A stretch of DNA of 64,000 nucleotides from Kitasatospora xanthocidica (GTDB taxonomy: Bacteria; Actinomycetota; Actinomycetes; Streptomycetales; Streptomycetaceae): contig NZ_BNBY01000002.1 of NCBI RefSeq assembly GCF_014656195.1, positions 496,426-560,425 on the forward strand. Reading direction: 5' to 3'. The notes beneath the pieces were generated by a model that was given only the letters and a program-made list of their open reading frames with translations, searched no databases and was not told where the DNA came from. Made by a program: the position numbers and the translations under genes. Shown here piece after piece: positions 7,294 to 15,656 of this stretch. Position 1 is the first letter of the stretch. Each line of letters begins with the position of its first letter.

Positions 7294-8754
7294 ATGGATG
7301 GTGCGGACGGCGTGAACGGGACGAGCGGCGCGGACGAGCGGTGGCAGGAGGCCTGGGGCCGCCCCGAGGACGCGCTGGCGCGGGCCGTCGAGGTGCTGCG
7401 CGCGCCACGGCCGGACATCCTGCCCCGCCTCTCCCGGACGCTCGGCACCCTCGTGCCGCACGTGGCGATCGCCCAGCTCAGCGGCGTCTGCACCTTCTCC
7501 CCCACGCACGCCCACGGCCTGCCCGAACTGACCGAGGGCATCAGCAGCCTGGAGCTGTCCCGGCTGGCCGAGCGGACCACCGCGACCACCTCGGCGGGCC
7601 GCCCCTGGCAGGGCGAGGCCGAACTCGCGGGCCGCACCCGGCCGGTGGTCGTCGTCACCGCCACCCCGAGCGGCACACCGGACGGCGGCACATCAGCCGG
7701 CGCCACCCCGGACGGCGGCACCGGACCGTCCACCGAAGGACCCGCCACCGGCGGACCGACCACCGGCAACGGCGCCGTCCTCGTCCTCGTCCGGGCGGAC
7801 GCCGCACCCGTGCCGCCGGGGGCGCTCGCCGTGCTGCAGCAGCTGTGGGAGCTGGTCATCGCCCACTCCGACCACCGCTCCACCGACGCCGGGCCCAGGA
7901 ACGCGGCGGCCTCCCGCGTCTCGGCCAACGCCCGCGCCCGGGCCATCGCCGAGTTCACCGGCACGCACAGCGCGGCGCTCAGCGCGATCCTGGCGCCGCT
8001 GCGCTCGGCGGACCTGGACGACGCGACGGCCCGCCGCAGCGCCACCGAGCTGGCCGTCACCGCCCTGCTCGACCTGCGCCGGGGCGCCGACCTGGACCGC
8101 GCGCTCAGCGAGGAGCCCGCCGACGCCGCCTTCGCCCGGCTCGCCCGGGAGCTGCGTCCGCTGCTGCGGCACACCCGGGTGCGGCTGGACGCGGCGCCTC
8201 CGGCCGAGGCCGCCCGCTCGGTGCCCGCCGACGCCGCGCACACCGCCCGGGACGCCGTCCGGGCGGCCGTCCTGCTGATGCTGGAACAGGAGAAGCCGGG
8301 CCGCCTGCACGTGAGTTGGCAGTTCACCGCGGACGACGCGCTACGGGCGGTGGTCCGCGGCGACGGCCTGGGCGTGCTGGCCGTCGACGCCCTCGCCGTC
8401 CACCGCACCGCCGACCGCATCGCCGCGCTCGGCGGGCGCTGCACCGTCGAGGCGGTCCCCGGCTGGGGCACCACGGTGACGGTCGACCTGCCGCTCACCC
8501 TCCCCGAGCCCGCCCTCGTCTCCGATCCCCTGGCCGGCCTCCAGCCGCGCGAGTCGGAGGTCCTCGACCAGCTCGCCCAGGGCCGGCGCAACCGCGACAT
8601 CGCCGCGGCGCTGCACATCAGCGAGTCGACGGTGAAGTTCCACGTCGCCAACATCCTGGCGAAGCTGGGCGTGGCCTCGCGCGGCGAGGCGGCGGCCCTG
8701 GCCCACCGCGCCGGGCTGCCGAACGGGACGGTGGGGCTCCACGTGGCGTCCTGA
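7294..8754 (+). CDS. LuxR-family regulator with ATPase-like sensor module
   Basis: A 486-aa protein. The N-terminal 220 residues look like a GAF-like sensory region with a Gly/Thr/Pro-rich insertion (about 130-165). The middle region carries histidine-kinase ATPase-like features: an RDAVRAAVLLMLEQEKPG helix in place of an N-box, GDGLGV, and GWGTTVTVDLPL near the end of the module; no phospho-acceptor His is obvious. Residues about 421-478 form a LuxR/NarL helix-turn-helix: LQPRESEVLDQLAQG, HISESTVKFHV. The ATG at 7294 lies 8 bp after TAGACT, so the message is probably leaderless. It resembles sensor-regulator hybrids common in Streptomyces. Divergent from the quinone oxidoreductase. Confidence 0.75.
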   Translation: MDGADGVNGTSGADERWQEAWGRPEDALARAVEVLRAPRPDILPRLSRTLGTLVPHVAIAQLSGVCTFSPTHAHGLPELTEGISSLELSRLAERTTATTSAGRPWQGEAELAGRTRPVVVVTATPSGTPDGGTSAGATPDGGTGPSTEGPATGGPTTGNGAVLVLVRADAAPVPPGALAVLQQLWELVIAHSDHRSTDAGPRNAAASRVSANARARAIAEFTGTHSAALSAILAPLRSADLDDATARRSATELAVTALLDLRRGADLDRALSEEPADAAFARLARELRPLLRHTRVRLDAAPPAEAARSVPADAAHTARDAVRAAVLLMLEQEKPGRLHVSWQFTADDALRAVVRGDGLGVLAVDALAVHRTADRIAALGGRCTVEAVPGWGTTVTVDLPLTLPEPALVSDPLAGLQPRESEVLDQLAQGRRNRDIAAALHISESTVKFHVANILAKLGVASRGEAAALAHRAGLPNGTVGLHVAS

Positions 8755-8793
8755 GCCCCGAACGCCCCCGCCCTGCCGCCCCGCCGGGCGGCC

Positions 8794-8871
8794 CGGTCGG
8801 ACAGCGTGGCCGGACGGCGCGGTCGGGCAGCGTGGCCGGACGGCGCGGTCGGGCAGCGTGGCCGGACGGCG
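8794..8871. repeat. Three tandem copies of a 26-bp repeat
   Basis: Units at 8794-8819, 8820-8845 and 8846-8871 are identical except for one A/G change in the first. They lie between the convergent ends of the LuxR-type gene and the atypical SDR gene. The arrangement is a simple minisatellite; any terminator activity is unproven. Confidence 0.85.
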
Positions 8872-8935
8872 GGGGCGGACCGCGCGGTCGGACCGCGGGG
8901 AGCCCCGCGCATCCCGCCGACATCGCGGACGGAGC

Positions 8936-9655
8936 TCAGCCCAGGGTGACCAGCCGGGCCCCGCCGTCCGCCTCGATGACGGTGCCGGTGAGGTTGCGGT
9001 TGGTCGCCGCCAGCACCACCACGTCCGCGATGTCCTCGGCGGTGGCGACCCGCCGGGCGGGCAGCTGTTCGGCGGCCTGGGCGAAGTAGGCCTTCCGCGC
9101 CTCCTCGGGCAGCCCGTTCCACCAGGGCGTGTCGACCAGCCCCGGGGAGACGCCGTTGACCCGGATCGGCGCCAGCTCCGCCGCGAGCGGCTTGACCAGG
9201 GCTTCGACGGCGCCGTTGATCGCCGCGATGCCGGCTGTGCCGGGGATGCCGGAGCGGGCGGTGGTCGCGCCGAGCAGGGTGATCGACCCGGTGGGCGCGA
9301 GGTGCGGCAGGGCGGCCTGGACGGTGGTGAGGTGTCCCCAGAACTTGGCGTCGAAGGCGCGGCGCAGCATGGCGAGGTCCAGGTCGGCGATCGGGCCGGG
9401 GCCCTCGCTGCCGGCGAGCGTGACGACCAGCCAGTCGATCCGCCCGATCGACTCGATCACCCCGGCGATCTGCGCCCGGTCGCCGCCGTCGGCCCGGTGG
9501 CCGGCGAGCTCCGGGTCGGTGCCGGCGACGGCTGCCAGCTTCTCCTGGTCGCGGCCGACGACGTGGACGGCGGCGCCGAGGCCGTGCAGCCGGCGCGCGG
9601 TGGCCAGCCCGATTCCGGAGGTCCCGCCGACGACCAGTGCGGTGTGCTTGTTCAC
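8936..9655 (-). CDS. SDR-family protein lacking the catalytic Tyr-Lys pair
   Basis: A 239-aa SDR fold. The cofactor loop is intact (GGTSGIG, about residues 10-16), as are GRDQEK after the second strand and the C-terminal DGGARLV. Where classical SDRs have Tyr-x3-Lys, this protein reads GIAAINGAVEAL, so both catalytic residues are missing, and no clear catalytic Ser is present before it (LLGATT). Such atypical SDRs are widespread in actinobacteria; the enzyme may use another mechanism or bind the nucleotide without catalysis. Divergent from the TetR gene at 9752 with under 100 bp between them, so it is the obvious candidate for TetR control. Confidence 0.82.
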   Translation of the reverse strand: MNKHTALVVGGTSGIGLATARRLHGLGAAVHVVGRDQEKLAAVAGTDPELAGHRADGGDRAQIAGVIESIGRIDWLVVTLAGSEGPGPIADLDLAMLRRAFDAKFWGHLTTVQAALPHLAPTGSITLLGATTARSGIPGTAGIAAINGAVEALVKPLAAELAPIRVNGVSPGLVDTPWWNGLPEEARKAYFAQAAEQLPARRVATAEDIADVVVLAATNRNLTGTVIEADGGARLVTLG

Positions 9656-9751
9656 GAACGCTCATCTCCCCGATGGAAAACTTCCAGGTCCGATGCCGAC
9701 GGCAATTTCGAACCGTGACGTCTCGTCTCGAATTACGGTAGCGTGCCGACC

Positions 9752-10345
9752 GTGACCGAGCAACGAGCAGATCTCCCCCGCCCCGGCCGGAAGCGCAGCG
9801 AGGAGAGCCGACTGGCGATCCTGACCGCCGCCTTCCAGCTCCTCGCCGAGGTCGGCTACGCCGCCCTCACCATCGAGGGCATCGCGACCCGCTCGGGCAC
9901 CGGGAAGCAGACCATCTACCGCTGGTGGCCCGCCAAGGCCGACGTCCTGATGGACGCACTGGCCACCAAGGCCGACCTGTACGTGCCGGTGCCCGACACC
10001 GGCAGCCACCCGGCCGACCTGCGGGAGTTCCTGCGCGCCAGCATGGTGCTGGGCCGCCGCCCCGAGGTCGCCGCCGGACTGCGCGCGCTCATGGCGGAGG
10101 CGCAGATCGACCCCGCGTTCGGCGAGCGGTTCCGCGCGTCCTTCCTGCGGCCGCGACGCGACGCGCTCGGCGCCCTGCTCGACCGGGCCAGGCTGCGCGG
10201 CGAACTCCCGCCCGGCCTGTCCGTCGGCACCGCCGTCGACCTGGTCTTCGGCGTCGTCTGGTACCGGCTGCTGGCCACCGGACAGGAGCTCGACGACCTG
10301 CTCGTCGAGGAGCTGGTCGGCGTGCTGACCTACGGTGGCAACTGA
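9752..10345 (+). CDS. TetR-family transcriptional repressor
   Basis: A 197-aa regulator. The DNA-binding domain occupies the first 55 residues: RLAILTAAFQLLAEVGYAAL, then IEGIATRSGTGKQTIYRWWP, the classic TetR helix-turn-helix and following Lys/Tyr helix. The C-terminal part (about 75-195) matches TetR ligand-binding domains of the SACE_7040/AcrR-like type. Two in-frame GTG codons are possible, 9743 and 9752; I prefer 9752 because TAGCGT (9739-9744) would then be a -10 box 7 bp ahead, giving a leaderless message. Divergent from the atypical SDR; the downstream tyrosine-phosphatase-like gene follows within 25 bp on the same strand. Confidence 0.88.
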   Translation: MTEQRADLPRPGRKRSEESRLAILTAAFQLLAEVGYAALTIEGIATRSGTGKQTIYRWWPAKADVLMDALATKADLYVPVPDTGSHPADLREFLRASMVLGRRPEVAAGLRALMAEAQIDPAFGERFRASFLRPRRDALGALLDRARLRGELPPGLSVGTAVDLVFGVVWYRLLATGQELDDLLVEELVGVLTYGGN

Positions 10346-10370
10346 CGACGTCCAATCGGAGAGGGGCGAC

Positions 10371-10808
10371 ATGACCGACCGGCCGACCACCTGGGATCCC
10401 GAGACCCCCGGCCTCCTGCGGCTGCCCTCCGGCCGCCTCCTGCGCGGCCGCGGCCTGAGCCGTCCGCTGCCGCCCGGGCCCCGGCCCGCCTTCGGCCTCT
10501 ACCTGCTGGGCCGGCCGCCGCAGGACATCGAGTGGGAGCACCGCTGGGTGCGCTGGCCCGATTTCCGGCTGCCGGGCGACCGCGCGGACGCGGCCGACGC
10601 CTTCCGCGACGCCTGGCAGCGCGCCACGACCGAACGCGTCGAGCTCGCCTGCGCGGGCGGGCGCGGACGCACGGGCACGGCGCTCGCCTGCATCGCCGTC
10701 CTGGACGGCGTCCCGGCCGCGGAGGCGGTCGCCTACGTACGGGAGCACTACAGCCGGCACGCCGTCGAGACGCCGTGGCAGCGGAAGTTCGTCGAGCGGC
10801 TGGCGTAG
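10371..10808 (+). CDS. Protein-tyrosine-phosphatase-like protein
   Basis: A 145-aa protein with the cysteine-phosphatase signature ELACAGGRGRTG: Cys94, then five residues, then Arg100-Thr. A WPD-type acid loop is present as RWPDFRLPGD (Asp64). Together these suggest a functional cysteine phosphatase fold. It is short for eukaryote-like protein-tyrosine phosphatases, so substrate could be a phosphoprotein, nucleotide or phosphoinositide. The ATG at 10371 is chosen for the strong purine-rich GGAGAGGGG stretch just upstream. It follows the TetR gene by 25 bp and may be co-transcribed with it. Confidence 0.75.
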   Translation: MTDRPTTWDPETPGLLRLPSGRLLRGRGLSRPLPPGPRPAFGLYLLGRPPQDIEWEHRWVRWPDFRLPGDRADAADAFRDAWQRATTERVELACAGGRGRTGTALACIAVLDGVPAAEAVAYVREHYSRHAVETPWQRKFVERLA

Positions 10809-10856
10809 GCGGCCGAACGAGACCCCCGGCCTCCGAACGGCCCCGACGGTCGGACC

Positions 10857-10945
10857 CAACGGACGGATTCGACGGACGGATTCGACGGACGGCCCCGACG
10901 GACGACCCCCCACGGACGACCCCGACGGACGGCCCGGCGAACGGC
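10857..10945. repeat. GACGGACGG-rich tandem repeats
   Basis: The 172-bp gap between the phosphatase and urea transporter genes is mostly imperfect tandem repeats of GACGGACG with ATTC or CCCC spacers, starting as a 14-bp period. No other signal is visible there. The genes on either side converge. Confidence 0.75.
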
Positions 10946-10980
10946 CCCTCAGGTGAAGTGCGAGGGAGTCGGACGGAGGT

Positions 10981-11976
10981 TCAGACCCGGCGCAGCCGGG
11001 GAACGGCCGGTACGGCCGCCAGGAACAGCATCGCGGTCAGCACGAACGGCCAGGTGAAGGCGTGCCCGCCGAAGGGCGCGCAGATCGCGTCGAGCGCCGG
11101 GGTCAGTACGGTGGCGGTGGCCGCGCCGAGCAGGGCGTAGCCCGCGCTCCAGGCGCTCGGGGCGACGAACACTCCGCAGAGCGCGAGGGCCACCAGCACG
11201 CCGCTGTAGCCGAGCAGTCCCTGCCCGACGGCTTCGGCGGGCGCTCCGAACGCCCAGGCGGTGAGCAGTGCGGTGGCGCTGCCGGCGCAGGCCATGACGC
11301 CCGCGAGCCGGCTCGCCGCGAACAGGCCGGCCAGGAACAGCAGGCCGACGTACCACTGGGGCAGCAGGAAGACCTGGCCGATGTTGGCGAAGAACCCGCG
11401 CCAGAGCCGGTCCCAGCCCAGCCCGGTCTCCCCGACGGCGGCCACCGGCAGGGCGGCGGGTTCGGCCGCGCCGCGCCACAGCCGTCGCAGGCCCGGGGCG
11501 GCGGCCGCGAGGGCCGTCGAGACCAGGCAGAACGGCGCGGTGAGCGCCGGGAGCCGCCAGGTCGACAGGACGGTCCCGAGCCCGGCCGTGACCACCACGA
11601 CGACGGCGGACCCGAGGACCGCCACCGCGACCGTGGCCGGCCGCCCGCCGCCGAGGAGGACGGCGCAACCGAGCGCGACCAGGCAGCCGTTGTACCCGTG
11701 CAGCCCGATGCCGACCGCGCGCCGGTCGAGCCCCAGCCCGTACGCGACGGCGGTGGAGACGGCGCTGCCGAGCAGGCCGTAGAGCCCGTACGCCGGGCCG
11801 GCCGCGAACAGTGCGGCCACGAAGAGGGCCCCGCACACCACGGAGGGCATGAAGTCGACCTGCGCGACGCCGCGCAGGACTTCGGCGACCACCCTGAGAG
11901 GTCCGGATCCGATCACGGATGCGGATGTCGGACGAACGGCCTCGACCGCTCTCTCCCCTCCCTTGTACTGCCCCAT
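10981..11976 (-). CDS. Urea transporter (UT family)
   Basis: About 331 aa and highly hydrophobic, with some ten membrane segments arranged as two similar halves. Each half carries the selectivity-filter-like stretch of urea transporters: GLHGYNGCLVALG in the first (about residue 100) and GLLGYSGVLVALAL in the second (about 260). Family role: passive, channel-like urea uptake. No urease genes are in the window. The start is uncertain: ATG at 11976 (MGQYKGG) is used, but its GAGG is too close, and an in-frame GTG nine bases upstream is an alternative. The upstream region to 12188 is moderately A/T-rich and probably holds the promoter. Confidence 0.85.
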   Translation of the reverse strand: MGQYKGGERAVEAVRPTSASVIGSGPLRVVAEVLRGVAQVDFMPSVVCGALFVAALFAAGPAYGLYGLLGSAVSTAVAYGLGLDRRAVGIGLHGYNGCLVALGCAVLLGGGRPATVAVAVLGSAVVVVVTAGLGTVLSTWRLPALTAPFCLVSTALAAAAPGLRRLWRGAAEPAALPVAAVGETGLGWDRLWRGFFANIGQVFLLPQWYVGLLFLAGLFAASRLAGVMACAGSATALLTAWAFGAPAEAVGQGLLGYSGVLVALALCGVFVAPSAWSAGYALLGAATATVLTPALDAICAPFGGHAFTWPFVLTAMLFLAAVPAVPRLRRV

Positions 11977-12188
11977 ACCTCGCACCAATTCCCGGTACGG
12001 CCGGTGCGGTTGCAGGCCACCCCCGGCGATTCCCCCGGAACCGTACAGCCGCGGAATGCGGGCACGGGCGCACACGGCGCGCTACGCCGGATCGGCGGAG
12101 CGTCACCACAGGGCAGCTGATCTGCAACATTTTGTTGAAGCTGGCCGGGCGCGAAGGGCCCCTCCACCAGGAATTTCTTTGCGAAATT

Positions 12189-12920
12189 TTACTCGCGGCC
12201 CAAATGCCGGACCAGGAACCGCTCCGAGGCCGCCACCTGGTGGTCCGGCACCTCCAGGTGACCCCCGGGGTTGGCGTGCAGCGTCTTCTCCCGCGAGCCG
12301 AACGCGCCGAACAGCGCCAGCGCCCCCTCGCGCGGGACGAGCTCGTCGCCCCACTGCACGACGAACTCCAGCGGCACGCCCACCCGCTGCGCCGCCTCCG
12401 CCTGCGCCGGGTGGCCCGCCAGCCCGAACACCCCGGCGGAGATCCGCGGTTCGGCCGCCGCGAGCGGGATCCCGACCACGCTGCCCAGCGACAGCCCCCA
12501 GAACCCGACCGGCCCGAGGCCCTCCCCCACCGCGCCCAGCGCGTCCAGGACGGCCACCCACTCGGGCACCGCCCGCTCCGCGAGGGCCGCGGTGTGCCTC
12601 GCCACCCAGGCGCTGATCGGGCGGCGGGCCGCCAGCAACTCCCCGATCTCCGTGACGAACCGCTCGTCCTGCGCGGTGCGCGGCCGCTCCCCGTGCCCCG
12701 GCGCGTCCAGCGCCACCGCCGCGAAGCCGTACCGCAGGACACACCGCCGGGCGCGCTCCGCGACCGTCAGCCGGTTCCCGCCGCCGCCGTGCGCCAGCAG
12801 CACCAACGGCCGCCCGTCGAGGGGCGGTCCGTCCGGTTGCCAGAGCACTCCGGGCACTCCGCCGAGGGTGAAGCCGCGCTGCGCGACGCCGTCCGAGCCG
12901 ATCTCCGAGGTGAAGTCCAC
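12189..12920 (-). CDS. Alpha/beta hydrolase, dienelactone-hydrolase-like
   Basis: A 243-aa hydrolase. Early oxyanion segment LLAHGGGGNR, then DAPGHGERP; nucleophile elbow GLSLG (Ser in GFWGLSLGSVVG); acid in VQWGDELVPREGALALF; histidine in HANPGGHLEVP. It therefore has a complete Ser-Asp-His triad. No signal peptide is seen, so it is cytoplasmic. Substrate unknown; the family includes esterases and dienelactone hydrolases. The only in-frame start near the conserved region is GTG 12920 (VDFTSEIGSDG); nearby ATGs are out of frame. A copy of the long hairpin repeat (13045-13083) lies upstream, between this gene and the next hydrolase. Confidence 0.8.
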   Translation of the reverse strand: MDFTSEIGSDGVAQRGFTLGGVPGVLWQPDGPPLDGRPLVLLAHGGGGNRLTVAERARRCVLRYGFAAVALDAPGHGERPRTAQDERFVTEIGELLAARRPISAWVARHTAALAERAVPEWVAVLDALGAVGEGLGPVGFWGLSLGSVVGIPLAAAEPRISAGVFGLAGHPAQAEAAQRVGVPLEFVVQWGDELVPREGALALFGAFGSREKTLHANPGGHLEVPDHQVAASERFLVRHLGRE

Positions 12921-13044
12921 CCGGCCATCATGGCCCCCGACACACGTTCGAGTCCGGCCGATCGCGCACTCGGCCGGTGAACGCCGCCGGGTTCCGGGCG
13001 GCGCAGGACAGTCACCGCGGCGGCAACACGGCCGCACAAGCGGC

Positions 13045-13083
13045 GAGGAGTGGGAAGTCGGCGGATCCGACGTCCCACTCCTC
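13045..13083. terminator. Hairpin repeat copy 1 (GAGTGGGAAGTCGG family)
   Basis: Left arm GAGGAGTGGGAAGTCGG pairs with CCGACGTCCCACTCCTC with a single mismatch. It lies 21 bp downstream of the stop of the minus-strand hydrolase at 13105 and is therefore placed like a terminator. The left-arm core is identical in the copies at 15593, 41401, 43533 and 44180. Confidence 0.75.
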
Positions 13084-13104
13084 GGCCTTGGTACGTCCCG
13101 GCCG

Positions 13105-13863
13105 CTACTGCGCGGCCGCGTTCTCCTTCAGGAAGTCCAGCAGCAGCGCGGTCGTCTCCTCCGGCCGCTCCAGGCTCGGCAGGTGGCCGGCCCACGGCAG
13201 CTCCAGGTGCCGGGCGTTCGGGAGGACGGTCGGGAGGGTCGCGGCGATCTCCCGGAAGTCCGGCAGGTCGTGCGCGCCGCCGACGGCCAGCGTCGGGGCG
13301 GTGACCAGCGAGAGGTCGACCTCCTCCTTGTCCGGGCCGACGGTCGCCTCCATCTGCACGTCGAACGCGTGCCGCTGCATCCGCCGGACGTTCTCGCGCA
13401 CCTCGGCGCCGGCCTCCGGGCCGAGCCAGGTGTCGACGTTCAGCGCGACGGCCCCGTCGATGTCCCCGGCCTCGATCAGCTCGTCCTCGCGCCCGCCGAA
13501 CGCCCGCAGCGTCTCGCTGGGCTCGTGCCCGGGCATGCCCGCCGCCAGCAGCGCCAGCGCGGTGACGGCCCGCGGCCGCAGCGCGGCCACCGTCAGGGCG
13601 ATCCGCCCGCCGTGCGAGGCGCCGACCAGCGCCGCGGACTCGATGCCCAGGTGGTCCAGGAGGGCGAGGACGTCCCGGGAGTCGCTGTACGGGACCTCCG
13701 AGAGCGGCGTCTCGCCGAACCCGTGGAAGTCCGCCCGCACCACCCGGTACCCGGCGTCGAGCAGCGGCTGCCACTGCGCGTCCCACATCCGTCGGTCGCA
13801 CACCGAGGAGTGCAGCAGCACCACGGCGGGCCCACTGCCTGCTACGTCATGAGAAATGATCAT
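13105..13863 (-). CDS. Alpha/beta hydrolase
   Basis: A 252-aa hydrolase with HALO-peroxidase/esterase-like order: oxyanion segment LLHSSVCDRRMWDAQ (about residue 20), RADFHGFGETP, nucleophile GASHGG (Ser about 91), acid in VGGAHDLPDF, and His in WAGHLPSLERPEE. All triad members are present. Residues 125-185 form a helical cap with acidic residues. Substrate unknown. Start ATG 13863 (MIISHDVAG) fits the usual distance to the first strand. Although it lies upstream of the other hydrolase on the same strand, the hairpin between them argues for separate transcripts. The upstream 220 bp contains a 9-bp tandem repeat. Confidence 0.82.
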   Translation of the reverse strand: MIISHDVAGSGPAVVLLHSSVCDRRMWDAQWQPLLDAGYRVVRADFHGFGETPLSEVPYSDSRDVLALLDHLGIESAALVGASHGGRIALTVAALRPRAVTALALLAAGMPGHEPSETLRAFGGREDELIEAGDIDGAVALNVDTWLGPEAGAEVRENVRRMQRHAFDVQMEATVGPDKEEVDLSLVTAPTLAVGGAHDLPDFREIAATLPTVLPNARHLELPWAGHLPSLERPEETTALLLDFLKENAAAQ

Positions 13864-13989
13864 CAGGTCGGATGCTAGCGGCCCGCCCGCCGATCCCCAA
13901 GGGATTTTTTCCCGGCCGCGGCGAACCCCCTCCACCGAACCCCACCGAGCCCCGTCGATCCCCACCGCCCCCGCCGTCCGTGCTCATCG

Positions 13990-14023
13990 GAGACGGACGA
14001 GACGGACGAGACGGACGAGACGG
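13990..14023. repeat. Tandem 9-bp repeat (GAGACGGAC, about 3.7 copies)
   Basis: Consecutive GAGACGGAC units lie in the divergent region between the hydrolase and the sigma-factor gene, about 60 bp upstream of the sigma start. This could affect promoter spacing; no function is shown. Confidence 0.7.
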
Positions 14024-14084
14024 GCCCGGGCGGGAGTAAGCGCTTCCGGCCGCCCCCGGGCTCTGGGTGGGTGAGGAGGTGCTC

Positions 14085-14618
14085 ATGGGAGAACCGAAGA
14101 ACGGGCGGGACGAGGAGATCCAGGCGTTCATCGTCGCGGTCTGGCCTCGCCTGGTGCGGACGGCGTACCTGCTGGCCGGTGAGCAGTACGCGGCGGAGGA
14201 CCTGGTGCAGTCCGCCGCGGAGAAGGCCTGCGCGGCCTGGTCGAAGGTGCGCCGGGCGGACGACCCGTACGCCTACGTGCGGCGGATCCTGGTCAACCAG
14301 CACGCCCGCCGCTGGCGGCGCCGGCCGCCGGAGCTGCTGGTGGACGCGGTGCCGGACGCGGTCGGCGTGGAGGGCGGGTTCGCCCGGGCCGACCAGCGCG
14401 GCGCGCTGATGACGGCGCTGGCCACCCTGCCGCCGCGCCAGCGGGAGGCCGTGGTGCTGCGGCACTGGGAGGACCTGAGCGACAGCCAGACGGCGGCCGC
14501 CATGGGGTGCTCGGTGGGCGCGGTGCGCAGCCACGCGGCGAAGGGCATCGCGCGGTTGCGGCAGGTCACGGAGCTGGTGGGGCTCAAGGACACGACACAC
14601 ATCGGAGGAGTGGTATGA
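14085..14618 (+). CDS. SigE-family RNA polymerase sigma factor (ECF-like)
   Basis: A 177-aa group-4 sigma factor. Region 2 (about 8-80): FIVAVWPRLVRTAYLLAG, AEDLVQSAAEKACAAW, YAYVRRILVNQHARRWRR. Region 4 (about 115-165): ALATLPPRQREAVVLRHW, SDSQTAAAMGCSVGAVRSHAAKGIARL. It has the look of the SigE-70 family abundant in Streptomyces. The ATG at 14085 has GAGGAGG at ideal spacing. Its TGA overlaps the start of the next gene (ATGA), which encodes a single-pass membrane protein, the standard arrangement for an ECF sigma and its membrane regulator. Target promoters unknown. Confidence 0.9.
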   Translation: MGEPKNGRDEEIQAFIVAVWPRLVRTAYLLAGEQYAAEDLVQSAAEKACAAWSKVRRADDPYAYVRRILVNQHARRWRRRPPELLVDAVPDAVGVEGGFARADQRGALMTALATLPPRQREAVVLRHWEDLSDSQTAAAMGCSVGAVRSHAAKGIARLRQVTELVGLKDTTHIGGVV

Positions 14619-15547
14619 GCGCGGACGTGGAGCACGGCAAGGACCCGTGGATCGGCCTGGGCCTGGCCGAGGCGGCGGACGGTGCGCGGATCGGCCCGGC
14701 GCCGGTGGCGGACATCCTGGCGGGCGGCCGCCGGCTGCGGCACCGCCGCCGTACGGTGGTCGGCGCGGTGGCGCTGGCCTCGGTGGTGGCCCTGACGGGC
14801 GGGGCGCTGGCGCAGCTGCGGCCGGACCCGGCGGCCGCCCGGGCCGCCTCGGTCGCCCCCGCCCCCGCCGCAGCCGGAGCCGGTGCCGGAGCCGCGGCCG
14901 CCCAGCCGGAGCCGGCGGTGACGGTGGGCGCGATCGTCCCGGGCGTGCGCGATCCGTTCAGCCCGATCCGGGTCCGGCTCGGGAAGGGCGTCGTCAACGG
15001 CAAGACCTGGGAGCTCTGGCAGGCGCTCTGGCCGGTGGCGCCGAAGGAGCGGGCGTACGAGCAGGCGCTGGCGGTGTGGCAGGAGCGCGCCCCCTACGAC
15101 CCGGTCGTCACCAAGCCCACGGAGGACTTCGTCCTGCACTACTACGACCCCGACTCCGATGTCATCAACACCTACGTCATGGTGGACGGGGTGCGCCTCG
15201 GCCACGACAGCGAGGGCGTCACGCCGTCCCCGGGCAAGCTCGACCCGCGGATGGCGAACACCTTCGGCGGCGGTCTGGTCGGCCACCGGGGCAAGGACGA
15301 CGTCCCCGTGATCCCGCTCGACCTGGTGCACCTGTCCATCGGCCCCGACGTCGGCCGCGTGCTGGTGACCTGGGAGGACGGCACGACCACCGAGCCCACG
15401 CCCGTCACCGTCGGCGACTCCCCGACCCGCCACATGGTGATCCCCCGCCCGGGGACGATGCGGGCGAAGTCCTGGCAGTTCTTCGACAAGAACGGCACGA
15501 AGCTTCCCGACGCCGGAGCCAAGTACCTGACGGAGCCCTCCTCCTGA
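14615..15547 (+). CDS. Membrane protein, probable partner (anti-sigma-type) of the upstream sigma factor
   Basis: A 310-aa single-pass protein: cytoplasmic N-terminal 50 residues with an Arg-rich patch (GGRRLRHRRR), one transmembrane helix at about 50-67, an Ala/Pro-rich linker, and a predicted extracytoplasmic domain of about 210 residues ending LTEPSS. No zinc-binding anti-sigma motif (HxxxCxxC) is present. The partner role is inferred from the 4-bp ATGA overlap with the sigma gene and the topology; the outer domain matches nothing I recognise. A GGAGGAG ribosome-binding site precedes ATG 14615. Two hairpins follow the stop. Confidence 0.65.
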   Translation: MSADVEHGKDPWIGLGLAEAADGARIGPAPVADILAGGRRLRHRRRTVVGAVALASVVALTGGALAQLRPDPAAARAASVAPAPAAAGAGAGAAAAQPEPAVTVGAIVPGVRDPFSPIRVRLGKGVVNGKTWELWQALWPVAPKERAYEQALAVWQERAPYDPVVTKPTEDFVLHYYDPDSDVINTYVMVDGVRLGHDSEGVTPSPGKLDPRMANTFGGGLVGHRGKDDVPVIPLDLVHLSIGPDVGRVLVTWEDGTTTEPTPVTVGDSPTRHMVIPRPGTMRAKSWQFFDKNGTKLPDAGAKYLTEPSS

Positions 15548-15560
15548 CGCCTGCCTCCTG

Positions 15561-15584
15561 ACGCCGGTGTCAGGACACCGGCGT
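15561..15584 (+). terminator. Hairpin terminator after the sigma-factor operon
   Basis: ACGCCGGTGT (15561-15570) pairs perfectly with ACACCGGCGT (15575-15584) around CAGG, 14 bp after the stop of the upstream gene. The long hairpin repeat follows it 9 bp later. Confidence 0.7.
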
Positions 15585-15592
15585 CCTGACCC

Positions 15593-15637
15593 GTGCGGGA
15601 GTGGGAAGTCGGCGGGACCGACCTCCCACTCCCGCAC
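15593..15637. terminator. Hairpin repeat copy 2
   Basis: A 20-bp stem with one mismatch: left arm GTGCGGGAGTGGGAAGTCGG (15593-15612), right arm 15618-15637, 5-nt loop. It lies 19 bp after the stop of the minus-strand glycosyltransferase and between convergent genes, so it could terminate from both sides. Same family as the copies at 13045, 41401, 43533 and 44180. Confidence 0.8.
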
Positions 15638-15656
15638 GCCCCGTCGCGGGCCGTCC

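Noticed and set aside
6216..9665. One continuous minus-strand frame from the quinone oxidoreductase through the LuxR gene to the SDR
   Set aside because: Only its last 309 codons are a real gene; the rest is antisense to the LuxR-type regulator and has no domains.
13990..14023. CRISPR or origin iterons at the 9-bp repeats
   Set aside because: Simple low-complexity tandem repeats with no spacers and no replication gene nearby.
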